A stretch of DNA of 26,719 bases, from the NCBI GenBank assembly GCA_035560935.1, contig DATMYQ010000183.1:1-26719 (forward strand), written 5' to 3'. The DNA is from DATMYQ01 sp035560935. GTDB lineage: Bacteria; Bacillota; Negativicutes; Sporomusales; Sporomusaceae. The notes under the pieces are model-generated. The model saw only the letters and a list, made by a program, of their open reading frames with translations. It made no database searches and had not been told where the DNA came from. Both the position numbers and the translations under genes were made by a program. Below, in pieces: positions 15,107-22,915 of this stretch (its first letter is position 1; every line of letters begins with the position of its first letter).

Positions 15107-15224
15107 TAGTGCACTCCTTTTATCAATTGATGGTGTTAATATTTGCCGGTAAAAACCGGGTGCGCCGTCCGGCGGCAAAGGGGCGGTCACACTTCAGATT
15201 GCGGTAAAAATAAGCGGGGAATCG

Positions 15225-15518
15225 CTATGTAACCGGCGGCTGTTCAGCGGTAGCGGCACGCACCTGCCGCATTATTTTTTCAAAATCGGAAGGCGAATGG
15301 ACTTGCGGGGACAGATGGTTCAAATGCTCGAGAAAAATCTTGCTGAGTAAAAACTTATTGCCCTGGGCGTCCAGCAGATATGTGTAATGATAATTTCCCT
15401 CCACTTCTGAAATGACGCGATGCGTTGGCTTTTTTGCCTGTTCCCGGCGCTCGCTCCCCACCTTTACGATGGCAAGAACGGGCGGCGGAAAGATGGAGAA
15501 ATTAATAAATTTACCCAT
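15225..15518 (-). CDS. Hypothetical 97-aa protein
   Basis: I do not recognise this protein. It is 97 aa, soluble and basic in the middle (SERREQAKKPTHRVISEVEG), with FSIFPPPVLAIVKVG near the N-terminus and a segment that could be beta-strand (YHYTYLLDAQGNKFLLS). It has no cysteines, signal peptide or membrane segment. The ATG at 15518 is preceded by GAGGTGACAGGA, a good site; the frame stays open to 15740, but that part crosses a terminator-like hairpin and a divergent promoter and is unlikely to be coding. It lies upstream of lrgA on the same strand with a gap of about 118 nt. Confidence 0.6.
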   Translation of the reverse strand: MGKFINFSIFPPPVLAIVKVGSERREQAKKPTHRVISEVEGNYHYTYLLDAQGNKFLLSKIFLEHLNHLSPQVHSPSDFEKIMRQVRAATAEQPPVT

Positions 15519-15638
15519 TCCTGTCACCTCTTCACTAGAAATATCGAAGGGCGACACTTGCAAATTAACTGCTATTTTATAAAACAGGGATAATTTTGAT
15601 CCGGTGATAACGAAACGGCGCACAGAATAAAATCGCAC

Positions 15639-15668
15639 TTGACAAGCAAGCGCAGAATGTGGTAAATT
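15639..15668 (+). promoter_or_regulatory. Sigma-A-type promoter for the DUF1847/ABC transporter operon
   Basis: A perfect -35 TTGACA (15639-15644) and a -10 TAAATT (15663-15668) are separated by 18 nt. Transcription would start near 15675, giving a leader of about 160 nt that contains a terminator-like hairpin. Confidence 0.7.
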
Positions 15669-15717
15669 ACCAGTAAACTTTCTCACAATGTTGAGACTTG
15701 GTCGATCAGATAAACTG

Positions 15718-15754
15718 AAGGCTGGGGATGTTTTATACATCTTCGGCCTTTTTT
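15718..15754 (+). terminator. Terminator-like hairpin in the leader of the DUF1847 operon (possible attenuator)
   Basis: AAGGCTGGGGATG (15718-15730) pairs with CATCTTCGGCCTT (15738-15750) over 13 positions, including three wobbles. The loop is 7 nt and the T-run spans 15749-15754. It lies about 40 nt after the predicted transcription start and about 85 nt before the coding start. A smaller hairpin, TCTCA/TGAGA around 15680-15696, precedes it. Such early termination points to control by a ligand, a protein or a small RNA. I do not recognise the 40-nt segment as a known aptamer. Confidence 0.65.
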
Positions 15755-15837
15755 GCGTTTTTTAACGCGGCATTTGATGCGGGCGGCGGTGAAAAAACGG
15801 CTGATTTGACGCCACGAAAAAAATAGGAGGACTGATG

Positions 15838-16512
15838 ATGAGTAAGAAAAAAGAAGTCAAAACACTCAGTTGTACGGACTGCGGGATTTTCAACTGCAAA
15901 GACCGGAGTAAAAAATTTCCCGAGTTCTGCCTGACGACCAATGATCATGACGGGCATTCCGTTGCCGACGATATTCGGGAAATCAAAGAACATTTGCAGG
16001 GAGACGACCAGGATGCGGTGATCGCCCGGGCATCCGCCGAAGTGGAAGGAATTTTTTACGGTAAATTGACCCGGGTGGAGGAAATTATGGAATTTTCCCG
16101 CCGGATCGGGGCCAAGAAAATCGGCATTGCCACCTGCTTTGGACTGATCGAAGAAAGCAAAGTGTTTGCCAAAATTTTGACTGCCCAGGGATTTGAACCT
16201 TACGCGGTGATTTGCAAGGTGGGCTCGGTGGACAAGACGGAAATCGGCGTCAAGGAGGAGCATAAACTGAAGCCTGGCGGCCACGAATCAATGTGCAATC
16301 CCATCCTGCAGGCCCGGGTTCTCAATCAGCATCAGACCGACCTGAACGTGGTGGTGGGATTGTGCGTGGGCCATGATTCGCTGTTTATCAAGTACTCGGA
16401 GGCGCCGGTGACGACGCTGGTGGTCAAGGACCGGGTCACGGGACACAATCCGGTTTCGCCGCTGTACACAGCAGCGACTTACTACAAGAAATTGCTGGAA
16501 CCCCAAAAATAA
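15838..16512 (+). CDS. DUF1847 cysteine-rich putative metal-binding protein
   Basis: A 224-aa cytoplasmic protein of the DUF1847 family. The N-terminal cluster C12, C15, C20 and C31 (SCTDCGIFNC then FC) looks like a metal or Fe-S site. More cysteines follow in IATCFG, VICKVG, MCNP and GLCVGHD, and several are in conserved family stretches. Biochemical function is unknown; the family is common in anaerobes. Two ATGs are possible, 15835 and 15838; the second has the better distance from AGGAGG. It is the first gene of an operon with an amino-acid ABC transporter (27-nt gap) and a C-S lyase, so a role with sulfur compounds or redox handling is a fair inference, not an observation. Confidence 0.88.
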   Translation: MSKKKEVKTLSCTDCGIFNCKDRSKKFPEFCLTTNDHDGHSVADDIREIKEHLQGDDQDAVIARASAEVEGIFYGKLTRVEEIMEFSRRIGAKKIGIATCFGLIEESKVFAKILTAQGFEPYAVICKVGSVDKTEIGVKEEHKLKPGGHESMCNPILQARVLNQHQTDLNVVVGLCVGHDSLFIKYSEAPVTTLVVKDRVTGHNPVSPLYTAATYYKKLLEPQK

Positions 16513-16539
16513 AAAGCTGAAAATGAAACGGAGGCTGAC

Positions 16540-17379
16540 ATGATGAAAAGAAACAAACTGATCGTATTGGCGATTACCCTGGTTGCTTTGGCGGCGCTGG
16601 CGCTGGCGGGCTGCCAGTCGGCGACCTCCGGCGACGCGACGAAGAGCGCCGCCAAGAAAAAAATCGTGATTGGCACCGGCAGTGCGTATAAACCGTATTG
16701 CTTCCTGGATGAGAAAAATACGTTGACCGGTTTTGAAGTGGAAGTGTTGAAGAAAGTTAATGAAAAGCTGCCGCAGTATGAGTTTGAATTTAAAACCTTT
16801 GATTTCAACGCAATTCTTGTGAGTCTGGAAACCGGTAAGATCGATCTGGCGGCGCATCAGTTTGAAGTGAATGCGGAACGGAAGAACAAGTTTCTCTACG
16901 GTGATGAGGGCGTGACCGTCTACGATCTGAAGCTGGTGGTGAAAGAAGATAATAACGATATCCGTTCACTGGCGGATCTGGCGGTGAAAAACGGCACCAT
17001 TGAAGTGGGTGCCGCGTCCGCCAATAAAACCTACGTGGTGGATAAGTGGAACAAGGAAAATGGCAGCAAACTGAAGCTGGTTTTCGCGGCGGCGGATACC
17101 ACCATCACTTTGCAAAATCTTGATTCGGGCAAAACGGATGCGTTTGTCAACATTCAGCGTAACGTTGATGATTATAAGAAAACCTATAATGCGAAGATTA
17201 AAGCGGTGGGCGAACCGATCAGCTTTTCCAACGCCTACTATCTCTATCGCAAAAATGATGAGACCGGCGCACAGTTGAAAAAAGACGTGGATGCGGTCCT
17301 GAAACAGCTGAAAGCTGACGGAACCTTGCAGCAGCTGTCGCAAAAATGGCTGGGTGGCGACTATATTCCGAAAAATTGA
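16540..17379 (+). CDS. Amino-acid ABC transporter substrate-binding lipoprotein (cystine-type)
   Basis: A 279-aa family-3 (SBP_bac_3) binding protein. The signal peptide ends in a lipobox, LALAGC, with the lipidated Cys at residue 25. The mature part starts with IVIGTGSAYKPYCF and continues with the expected GFEVEVLKKV and LVSLETGKIDLAAHQ stretches. It resembles the TcyJ/TcyK proteins that bind cystine and related sulfur compounds, and the gene order matches such a system. Start: GGAGG lies 5 nt before ATG 16540; ATG 16543 is equally plausible. It is followed by two permease genes, a C-S lyase and an ATPase, all in the same direction. The exact ligand is inferred from context only. Confidence 0.9.
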   Translation: MMKRNKLIVLAITLVALAALALAGCQSATSGDATKSAAKKKIVIGTGSAYKPYCFLDEKNTLTGFEVEVLKKVNEKLPQYEFEFKTFDFNAILVSLETGKIDLAAHQFEVNAERKNKFLYGDEGVTVYDLKLVVKEDNNDIRSLADLAVKNGTIEVGAASANKTYVVDKWNKENGSKLKLVFAAADTTITLQNLDSGKTDAFVNIQRNVDDYKKTYNAKIKAVGEPISFSNAYYLYRKNDETGAQLKKDVDAVLKQLKADGTLQQLSQKWLGGDYIPKN

Positions 17380-17426
17380 GTGGACAAATCAATCTAAGTT
17401 AATCACAGGAAAGGGGTCGGGAGTGG

Positions 17427-18167
17427 ATGGAAAACATTTTTTTGGTCAGTTTGTTTTGGGATTGCTTCCCCAGTTTACTGTCCCGTCTGCATGTAACGCT
17501 GGCCATTGTCGCCGCGGCCCTGGCCCTGGGGGCGGTGCTGGGCACCGGCGTGGCGGTGGCGCGCCTTTATAAAATACCCGTGCTGGCGCCGCTGGCCGCG
17601 GTTTATGTTTCCTTTATCCGGGGAATTCCCATCCTGGTGCTGCTGTATATCGTGTATATCGGCCTGCCCTTGGTGGTTGCCGGGCTGACCGGAGTCAACA
17701 TCAACCGCTGGGATACGCTGGTTTTTGTGATGATCGCCTATGTGATCAACGTATCGGCCTTTTTATCGGAGATTATTCGCTCGGCCGTGGGCGGCGTTGA
17801 CGTTGGTCAGAGCGAAGCGGCCTACGCGGTGGGGATGACCCGCTGGCAGGCCTTCCGGCGGATTGTGGCGCCGCAGGCGGTGCGGATTGCCATCCCGGCG
17901 CTGGGCAACACCGTGGTATCGTTGCTCAAAGACACTTCGCTGGCGTATACTTTGGGGGTGATTGACGTGATCGGCGTAATCAACGCCATCAGCGCCAGCA
18001 CCCACCGTTCACTGGAGGCTTACGCGGCGGCCGCGATCATCTTTTTTGCCCTCAGTTCCCTGTTGGAGCAAGTTTTTAAACGTCTGGAACGGCGATTAGG
18101 CGCAAAAAATACGGGTATGCCTGGCCAAAAGCCGCAGCGTTCCGAAATTGCGACAGTGGGTGGGTGA
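17427..18167 (+). CDS. Amino-acid ABC transporter permease (TcyL-like)
   Basis: A 246-aa inner-membrane permease of the His/Glu/Gln/Arg family with about five membrane segments. The cytoplasmic EAA loop, EAAYAVGMTRWQAFRRIVAP, contacts the ATPase. The FIRGIPILVLLY stretch is typical. Start: ATG at 17427 with GGGAG just upstream. The 47-nt gap to the binding-protein gene and the 4-nt gap to the next permease support one operon. It probably pairs with the following permease as a heterodimer. Confidence 0.92.
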   Translation: MENIFLVSLFWDCFPSLLSRLHVTLAIVAAALALGAVLGTGVAVARLYKIPVLAPLAAVYVSFIRGIPILVLLYIVYIGLPLVVAGLTGVNINRWDTLVFVMIAYVINVSAFLSEIIRSAVGGVDVGQSEAAYAVGMTRWQAFRRIVAPQAVRIAIPALGNTVVSLLKDTSLAYTLGVIDVIGVINAISASTHRSLEAYAAAAIIFFALSSLLEQVFKRLERRLGAKNTGMPGQKPQRSEIATVGG

Positions 18168-18171
18168 GATC

Positions 18172-18888
18172 ATGGGCTTTCAATTTGACTTTTCCTTTTT
18201 GCTTTATGAGATCGGCGTAGGCATCCGATTCGTTCCCGTGGTTTTGCTGCTGTCGGTGCTGCCGCTCGTGGCGGGACTGCTGCTGGGCACTGCCATTGCG
18301 CTGGTTCGCCTGCTGCGGGTTCCGGTTCTGGCCGGCGTTTTAACGGTGATGGTCGTGTTTTTACGGGGCGTGCCGCTGGTGCTGCAGCTGACGATTTTGT
18401 ATCTGGCAGTGGGGCTGAGCTTTGATTCCGTAGCGCAGTTTTTCGGTCTGGGGATGACGTCCAAAGATATTTCCGCCACCTGGATTGCCCTCGTTGGCTT
18501 GACCGTAAACGCCACGGTCTATCTGTCCGAAGTGATGCGAACGGCGCTGCAGTCCGTGGGCGCGGGGCAGTATGAAGCCGCGTATTCCGTCGGCATGACC
18601 ACCAGCCAGGTGTTCCGGCGGATCGTGCTGCCCCAGGCGCTGCCGGTGGCGGTGCCGTTGATTGGCAACAACTTTATCGGACTGATTAAGGGATCATCTA
18701 TTGCTTCGCTGATTTCTGTGGTGGAGGTGATTAACGCCACCTTGTACGAAGCCAGCGGCAATTATAAATTTCTCGAGGCGTATGTGGCCGTTGCCTTGAT
18801 TTACTGGGTGCTGTGCATCAGCGTGGAACGACTGACCGCGCTGCTGGAAAATAGGGTGGGCGTGTACGGTAACAGCGGTGTGGTTTGA
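18172..18888 (+). CDS. Amino-acid ABC transporter permease (TcyM-like)
   Basis: A 238-aa permease, paralogous to the preceding one, with about five membrane segments and the EAA loop EAAYSVGMTTSQVFRRIVLP. FLRGVPLVLQLTILY corresponds to the conserved membrane stretch. The ATG at 18172 follows GTGGGTGAG, 4 nt after the previous stop; an upstream TTG at 18148 would overlap the previous gene and is less likely. It likely forms the second half of the membrane channel of the transporter. Confidence 0.92.
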   Translation: MGFQFDFSFLLYEIGVGIRFVPVVLLLSVLPLVAGLLLGTAIALVRLLRVPVLAGVLTVMVVFLRGVPLVLQLTILYLAVGLSFDSVAQFFGLGMTSKDISATWIALVGLTVNATVYLSEVMRTALQSVGAGQYEAAYSVGMTTSQVFRRIVLPQALPVAVPLIGNNFIGLIKGSSIASLISVVEVINATLYEASGNYKFLEAYVAVALIYWVLCISVERLTALLENRVGVYGNSGVV

Positions 18889-18923
18889 CGGAAAGTATTA
18901 TTTTCAACAGGGAGGGTCTGGCT

Positions 18924-20108
18924 ATGAGCCAAGATAATAGAGAGATTGATTTTGACCGGGTGCTTTCCCGTCAGGGAACTGGCAGCCGCAAATGGGAACA
19001 GCTAAAAAACGTGTTCGGCAGCGATGACGTATTGCCGCTGTGGGTGGCGGACATGGACTTTCCGGTGCCGGACGCGGTGGCGGCGCACATTCAGGAACGG
19101 GCCGGACATCCGATCTACGGCTATAATATTCCCGAAGATTCCTTGTTGGAGGCGTTTGTTCACTGGGTGCAGCGCCGGCACGGCTGGACGGTGAAAAAAG
19201 ACTGGATCATCGTGGCGCCGGGGGTGGTGCCGTCTATTTGCCTGTCGGTGCTGGCGCTGTCGGAACCGGGCGATGGCATTGTGGTCCAACCGCCAGTATA
19301 TCCCCCCTTCTTCGCTTCTATCGCCGACAATGAGCGCCGGGTGGTCGAAAACCCGTTGGTCTTCCAAAACGGGCGCTATGAAATCGATTTTGCGGACCTG
19401 GAGAAAAAACTGGCGGATCCGGCGAACAAGCTGCTGCTTTTCTGCAGTCCCCATAATCCCGTGGGCCGGGTGTGGAGCCGAGAGGAACTGATCCGGGTGC
19501 GTGACCTGTGTCAGCGTTACCAGGTGGATGTGCTGTCGGATGAGATTCACAGTGACCTGATTCTGAACGGTCATCGCCACACCGTGCTGGCCTCTTTGGG
19601 CGAACCGGCCTGGGAGCGGACAGTGACCTTTTTTGCCGCCAGCAAAAGCTTCAACATTGCCGGATTGAATTTTTCGCTGATCGTGGTCCCCGAGGAACAA
19701 CGGCGGAAAAAGCTGGACCGCTGGATTACCCGTCTGCATATCCGCCGGGGCAATCTGTTTGGCGCGCTGGCCACGGAAACAGCCTACCGGGAAGGGGAGC
19801 CATGGCTGGAGGCTTTGTTGCCGTATATGGAGCAAAATGCCGCTACGCTGGTGGACTTCGTCAACACGCGGTTAAGCGGTGTCAAAGTGGTGAAACCGGA
19901 AGGAACGTATCTGGCCTGGCTGGATTTCCGGGCTCATTTTCCCAACGGCAAGGAATTGCAGGACTTTCTCGTGCATAAGGCCAAAGTCGGCTTTAACGCC
20001 GGCAAAAACTTTGGCAGCCAGGGGGAAGGATTTGCCCGGGTGAATCTGGCTACCCAGCGGAGCGTTCTGCTGGAGGCGCTGGAACGGGTTGAGCGGGCGC
20101 TGCGGTAA
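18924..20108 (+). CDS. patB: PatB/MalY-type PLP-dependent cysteine/cystathionine beta-lyase
   Basis: A 394-aa fold-type-I PLP enzyme of the MalY/PatB group. Family stretches are LPLWVADMDFPVPDAV near the N-terminus, SPHNPVGRVW, and SDEIHSDL. The PLP Schiff-base lysine is K241 (FFAASKSFNIAG). The enzymes cleave C-S bonds of cystathionine, cysteine and S-conjugates to a thiol or sulfide, ammonia and pyruvate. Start: ATG at 18924 after GGGAGGG; an upstream TTG at 18885 overlaps the permease stop. It sits between the permease and ATPase genes of the transporter, so it very likely acts on the imported sulfur amino acid. Aminotransferase activity cannot be excluded from sequence alone. Confidence 0.92.
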   Translation: MSQDNREIDFDRVLSRQGTGSRKWEQLKNVFGSDDVLPLWVADMDFPVPDAVAAHIQERAGHPIYGYNIPEDSLLEAFVHWVQRRHGWTVKKDWIIVAPGVVPSICLSVLALSEPGDGIVVQPPVYPPFFASIADNERRVVENPLVFQNGRYEIDFADLEKKLADPANKLLLFCSPHNPVGRVWSREELIRVRDLCQRYQVDVLSDEIHSDLILNGHRHTVLASLGEPAWERTVTFFAASKSFNIAGLNFSLIVVPEEQRRKKLDRWITRLHIRRGNLFGALATETAYREGEPWLEALLPYMEQNAATLVDFVNTRLSGVKVVKPEGTYLAWLDFRAHFPNGKELQDFLVHKAKVGFNAGKNFGSQGEGFARVNLATQRSVLLEALERVERALR

Positions 20109-20160
20109 AGAGTATGGCGAAACGTCGGGCGGGAATGTAACGATAATGAGGTGACGCAGA

Positions 20161-20913
20161 ATGATCCGGTTGAAAAACATAAAAAAATCTTTTGGCGGCC
20201 ATGAAGTCCTCAAAGGAATTGATTTGACGGTGGAGCAGGGAGAAGTGGTGGTGATTCTGGGACCCAGCGGCTCCGGCAAAACCACGCTGCTGCGTTGCAT
20301 CAATCTGCTGGAACGCCCGGATGAGGGCGAAATTTCCATTGACGGTCAGGCGGTGAATGTACGCAGTGCCGGCAAAAACGATATTCTCGGATTGCGGCGC
20401 AAAACCGCCATGGTTTTTCAACATTACAATCTGTTTAAGAATAAAACCGCGCTGGAAAACGTCATGGAAGGCCTGATTATTGCGCAGAAAATGCCGGAAG
20501 AACAGGCGCGTAAAACCAGCCTGGATTTTTTGGAAAAGGTCGGGCTGGCGGGAAAAATCAACGCCTATCCCAGCCAACTGTCGGGAGGGCAGCAGCAGCG
20601 GGTGGGAATCGCCCGGGCGCTGGCGCTGAACCCGCAGGTCATTTTATTCGATGAACCCACATCTTCTTTAGATCCGGAGCTGGTGGGAGAGGTGCTGGGC
20701 GTGATGAAGAAAGTGGCCCGGACCGGGATCACGATGATCGTCGTGACCCATGAAATGGGCTTTGCCCGTGATATCTCCAATCATGTGGTGTTTATGGACG
20801 GCGGCGTCATTGTGGAACAGGGACCGCCGCAGGAGATCTTCAGCCGTCCCCGGGAGGCGCGGACCAAACAGTTTCTGCAGCGCATCAGCAGTGAATGGAA
20901 TTATGAGATTTAA
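20161..20913 (+). CDS. Amino-acid ABC transporter ATP-binding protein (TcyN-like)
   Basis: A 250-aa ATPase of the polar amino acid uptake family. Walker A is GPSGSGKTT (34-42), the signature is LSGGQQQR, Walker B is VILFDEP, and the switch histidine is in VVTHEMG. Length is normal. It energises the two permeases encoded upstream. Start: ATG with a weak GAGGTGA site 52 nt after the lyase stop. It is the last gene of the operon; a strong terminator follows 25 nt after the stop. Confidence 0.95.
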   Translation: MIRLKNIKKSFGGHEVLKGIDLTVEQGEVVVILGPSGSGKTTLLRCINLLERPDEGEISIDGQAVNVRSAGKNDILGLRRKTAMVFQHYNLFKNKTALENVMEGLIIAQKMPEEQARKTSLDFLEKVGLAGKINAYPSQLSGGQQQRVGIARALALNPQVILFDEPTSSLDPELVGEVLGVMKKVARTGITMIVVTHEMGFARDISNHVVFMDGGVIVEQGPPQEIFSRPREARTKQFLQRISSEWNYEI

Positions 20914-20938
20914 CAAAGTTTCCGGATGACAAAACAAT

Positions 20939-20998
20939 AAAACATAAATCAATTGGCAGGAGGCTTTTTTCTCCTGCCAATTGATTTATGTTTTTAAA
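20939..20998 (+). terminator. Strong rho-independent terminator of the transporter operon
   Basis: A perfect 24-bp stem pairs 20939-20962 with 20971-20994 around an 8-nt loop (GCTTTTTT), and the T-run at 20991-20995 merges with its 3' arm. The 3' arm begins CTCCTGCCAATTG. The A-rich start of the 5' arm means it could also act on leftward transcripts. Confidence 0.92.
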
Positions 20999-21029
20999 GC
21001 AGACGATTTGCCCGGATCTCAATACAGCG

Positions 21030-21058
21030 TTGACAGATTACTGGAGCTTTGTTATGCT
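21030..21058 (+). promoter_or_regulatory. Promoter of the TrmB-like regulator gene
   Basis: A perfect -35 TTGACA (21030-21035), a 17-nt spacer and a -10 TATGCT (21053-21058). The -10 and the expected start site fall inside the 52-nt palindrome described next. Confidence 0.7.
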
Positions 21059-21091
21059 ACTACTATAGTGGTAGCATAACAAAGCTCCAGT
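21040..21091. promoter_or_regulatory. 52-nt near-perfect palindrome over the promoter, probable operator
   Basis: The 26-nt halves 21040-21065 and 21066-21091 are reverse complements except at one position, which would be a T-G wobble in RNA. The outer arm reads ACTGGAGCTTTGTTATGC. It covers the spacer, the -10 box and the start site of the promoter and ends 22 nt before the regulator gene. TTTT follows it, so a hairpin in the transcript could also act as an attenuator. Autoregulation by the TrmB-like protein is the simplest reading, by inference. Confidence 0.7.
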
Positions 21092-21113
21092 TTTAAAGAA
21101 AGGAAATCAATCG

Positions 21114-21935
21114 ATGAAGCGGGATTTGTGCGAGATTTTACAGCGACTGGGTTTTACGCAATACGAGGCCAAAGCGTATATTGCCCTGGCCGGAAGCGGG
21201 CCTGCCGTTCCCGCCTACATCAGTAAGGTATCCGGCATACCGCGGGCGCGGATTTACGATACGCTGGAGTCACTGGCGGCGAAAGGAGTCATCATGACCG
21301 AGGAGAATGCCGAAGGCGCCAAGAGCTATGCCGGGCTGCCGGTGGGCGTTTTTCTGGAACGGGTCAAAGCCGGCTGGCTGGCGGATTTTTCGTTCGCGGA
21401 AACCGAACTGGTGGCGCTGGAACAGCAGGGAAAGAAAGAAGACCTCTACATTTCCACTTTGTGCGGCCAAGAGAATATCCTGGCCTTTTGCCGGATTTTG
21501 ATCCGGCGGGCGCAAAAACAGATTATTCTCTCGCTGTGGGAACCGATGTATGAAGAGCTGCTGCCGGAGCTGCAACAGGCGGCGGAAAACGGTAAGCGGG
21601 TGAGCGGTATCACGTTTGATGTCGCCGCACCGCTGTCCGGTTTGCTGTGTCACCGGCAAAATGTCTATATGGCCAATTTACGTACCGACAGCTGGTTTAT
21701 TGTTTCCGTGGACGGCGCTGAACTGCTTTATGGACATTCGGCGGAACGCGACGGCAAGGCTTTCTATACGGATGATATTGTCCATATTAAGCTATTGGAG
21801 GATTATATCTGGCACGACGTGCTGGTCAACCGGCTGGTGGAGGAGCAGGGAGAGACCCTGGACCGCTGGATTTTGCCGGAAATGGAAGCGTTTTTTGGCC
21901 GCAAAATGTTGCCGGAGGGTTTTGGCAAAGAGTAA
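21114..21935 (+). CDS. TrmB-like transcriptional regulator
   Basis: A 273-aa regulator. Residues ~1-75 are the TrmB-type winged helix (LGFTQYEAKAYIALAGSGP, then SGIPRARIYDTLESLAAKGV). The rest resembles the C-terminal ligand-sensing region of TrmB proteins, including a phospholipase-D-like fold segment (FCRILIRRAQKQIILSLWEP). Such proteins usually respond to sugars or other small metabolites; the ligand here is unknown. Start: ATG after AAAGGAAATC. An EamA-type exporter begins 42 nt downstream and is probably co-transcribed, so the regulator may respond to cysteine, O-acetylserine or a related compound. Confidence 0.85.
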   Translation: MKRDLCEILQRLGFTQYEAKAYIALAGSGPAVPAYISKVSGIPRARIYDTLESLAAKGVIMTEENAEGAKSYAGLPVGVFLERVKAGWLADFSFAETELVALEQQGKKEDLYISTLCGQENILAFCRILIRRAQKQIILSLWEPMYEELLPELQQAAENGKRVSGITFDVAAPLSGLLCHRQNVYMANLRTDSWFIVSVDGAELLYGHSAERDGKAFYTDDIVHIKLLEDYIWHDVLVNRLVEEQGETLDRWILPEMEAFFGRKMLPEGFGKE

Positions 21936-21977
21936 ATCAGGCAATAACCGGCCGCAAAGGAAAGGGATGAAGCGGGC

Positions 21978-22883
21978 ATGATGAACGGCAGAGACCTGTT
22001 CATGGGTCTGGTGGTTGTTGTGATCTGGGGATTGAACTTTATAGCGATAAAGGTGGGGCTGCAGGATATGCCGCCTTTGCTGCTGGGAACGCTGCGTTTT
22101 TTGGTGGCGACGCTGCCGGCCATATTTTTCCTGCCCCGGCCGCCCATCGCCTGGCGCTGGTTGCTGGCGTTGGGTTTGGCGCTTAATGTGGGTCAGTTTG
22201 CGTTCCTGTTTATGGGGATGAAACTGGGAATGTCGGCGGGTCTTGCTTCGCTGTTGCTGCAATCACAGGCTTTTTTTACACTGGCGGTGGCCGTTGCGGT
22301 GCTCCGGGAACGCTGGTTTTGGCACCATATTGCCGGATTGGTGACAGCGGCCGGCGGCATGGCGGTGATCGGCCTGCAACAGGGCGGCAATGTAACGGTG
22401 ATTGGTTTTGGACTGGTGCTGCTGGCGGCCTGCAGCTGGGGGATCGGCAACGTGATTCTGCGGCGCGCTACCCGCGATATTCCGCCCTTTTCGATGCTGG
22501 CGCTGGTGGTCTGGGCGGGAGCGGTCGCGATTATTCCGCTGGCCATCCTGTCGCTGTGCGTCGAAGGTGCTACTGCCTGGGTGGATGCCCTGCGTTCTCT
22601 CAACAGCACGACGGTGGGATCGTTAGTTTATCTGGCGTATTTTGCCACACTCTGCGGATATGCCCTTTGGGGAAAACTGTTGGCCAAGTACCCGGCAGCG
22701 GCGGTGTCGCCGCTGGCTTTGCTGGTTCCTGTGGTCGGCATCAGCAGTTCGGCGCTTCTGCTGGGAGAAGTTCTTTCCGGGTCCCAGGTCATCGGCGCGC
22801 TGCTGGTGATGCTGGGTCTGGTGATCCATGTTTTTGGCGGGCGGCTGACGCGACCCGCGGATGTGCTGCTGAATGAAAAATAA
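21978..22883 (+). CDS. eamA: EamA-type exporter, probably cysteine/O-acetylserine (YdeD-like)
   Basis: A 301-aa drug/metabolite transporter with two EamA repeats and about ten membrane segments. The N-terminus (VVVIWGLNFIAIKVGLQDMPP) and internal stretches (GQFAFLFMGMKLGMSAGLAS, SPLALLVPVVGISSSALLL) closely resemble E. coli EamA/YdeD, which exports O-acetylserine and cysteine-pathway metabolites. Two ATGs are adjacent, 21978 and 21981. It follows the TrmB-like gene and lies near a C-S lyase, a cystine-type transporter and methionine genes, which agrees with export of a thiol amino acid. Substrate assignment rests on remembered similarity and context. Confidence 0.87.
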   Translation: MMNGRDLFMGLVVVVIWGLNFIAIKVGLQDMPPLLLGTLRFLVATLPAIFFLPRPPIAWRWLLALGLALNVGQFAFLFMGMKLGMSAGLASLLLQSQAFFTLAVAVAVLRERWFWHHIAGLVTAAGGMAVIGLQQGGNVTVIGFGLVLLAACSWGIGNVILRRATRDIPPFSMLALVVWAGAVAIIPLAILSLCVEGATAWVDALRSLNSTTVGSLVYLAYFATLCGYALWGKLLAKYPAAAVSPLALLVPVVGISSSALLLGEVLSGSQVIGALLVMLGLVIHVFGGRLTRPADVLLNEK

Positions 22884-22915
22884 AGACAAATCTCATTGGA
22901 AACCACGTTAATTAT

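Noticed and set aside
15142..15179. G+C-rich inverted repeat between the 97-aa gene and lrgA as a terminator
   Set aside because: No T-run on the minus strand after the stem; too weak to call.
15519..15740. N-terminal extension of the 97-aa hypothetical protein
   Set aside because: It crosses the opposing promoter and terminator stem, while the ATG at 15518 has a good ribosome binding site.
15733..16857. Minus-strand open frames of 183 and 189 aa opposite DUF1847 and the binding protein
   Set aside because: They are antisense to conserved proteins and cross the terminator-like hairpin; no family similarity seen.
19002..19835. A 277-aa open frame on the minus strand inside the PatB-like gene
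   Set aside because: It is fully antisense to a clearly conserved PLP enzyme, has no ribosome binding site, and has a His/Arg/Gln-rich composition typical of a shadow frame in G+C-rich coding DNA.
22319..22876. A 185-aa plus-strand frame overlapping the EamA-like gene
   Set aside because: Glycine/arginine-rich out-of-frame reading of a membrane protein gene; no support.
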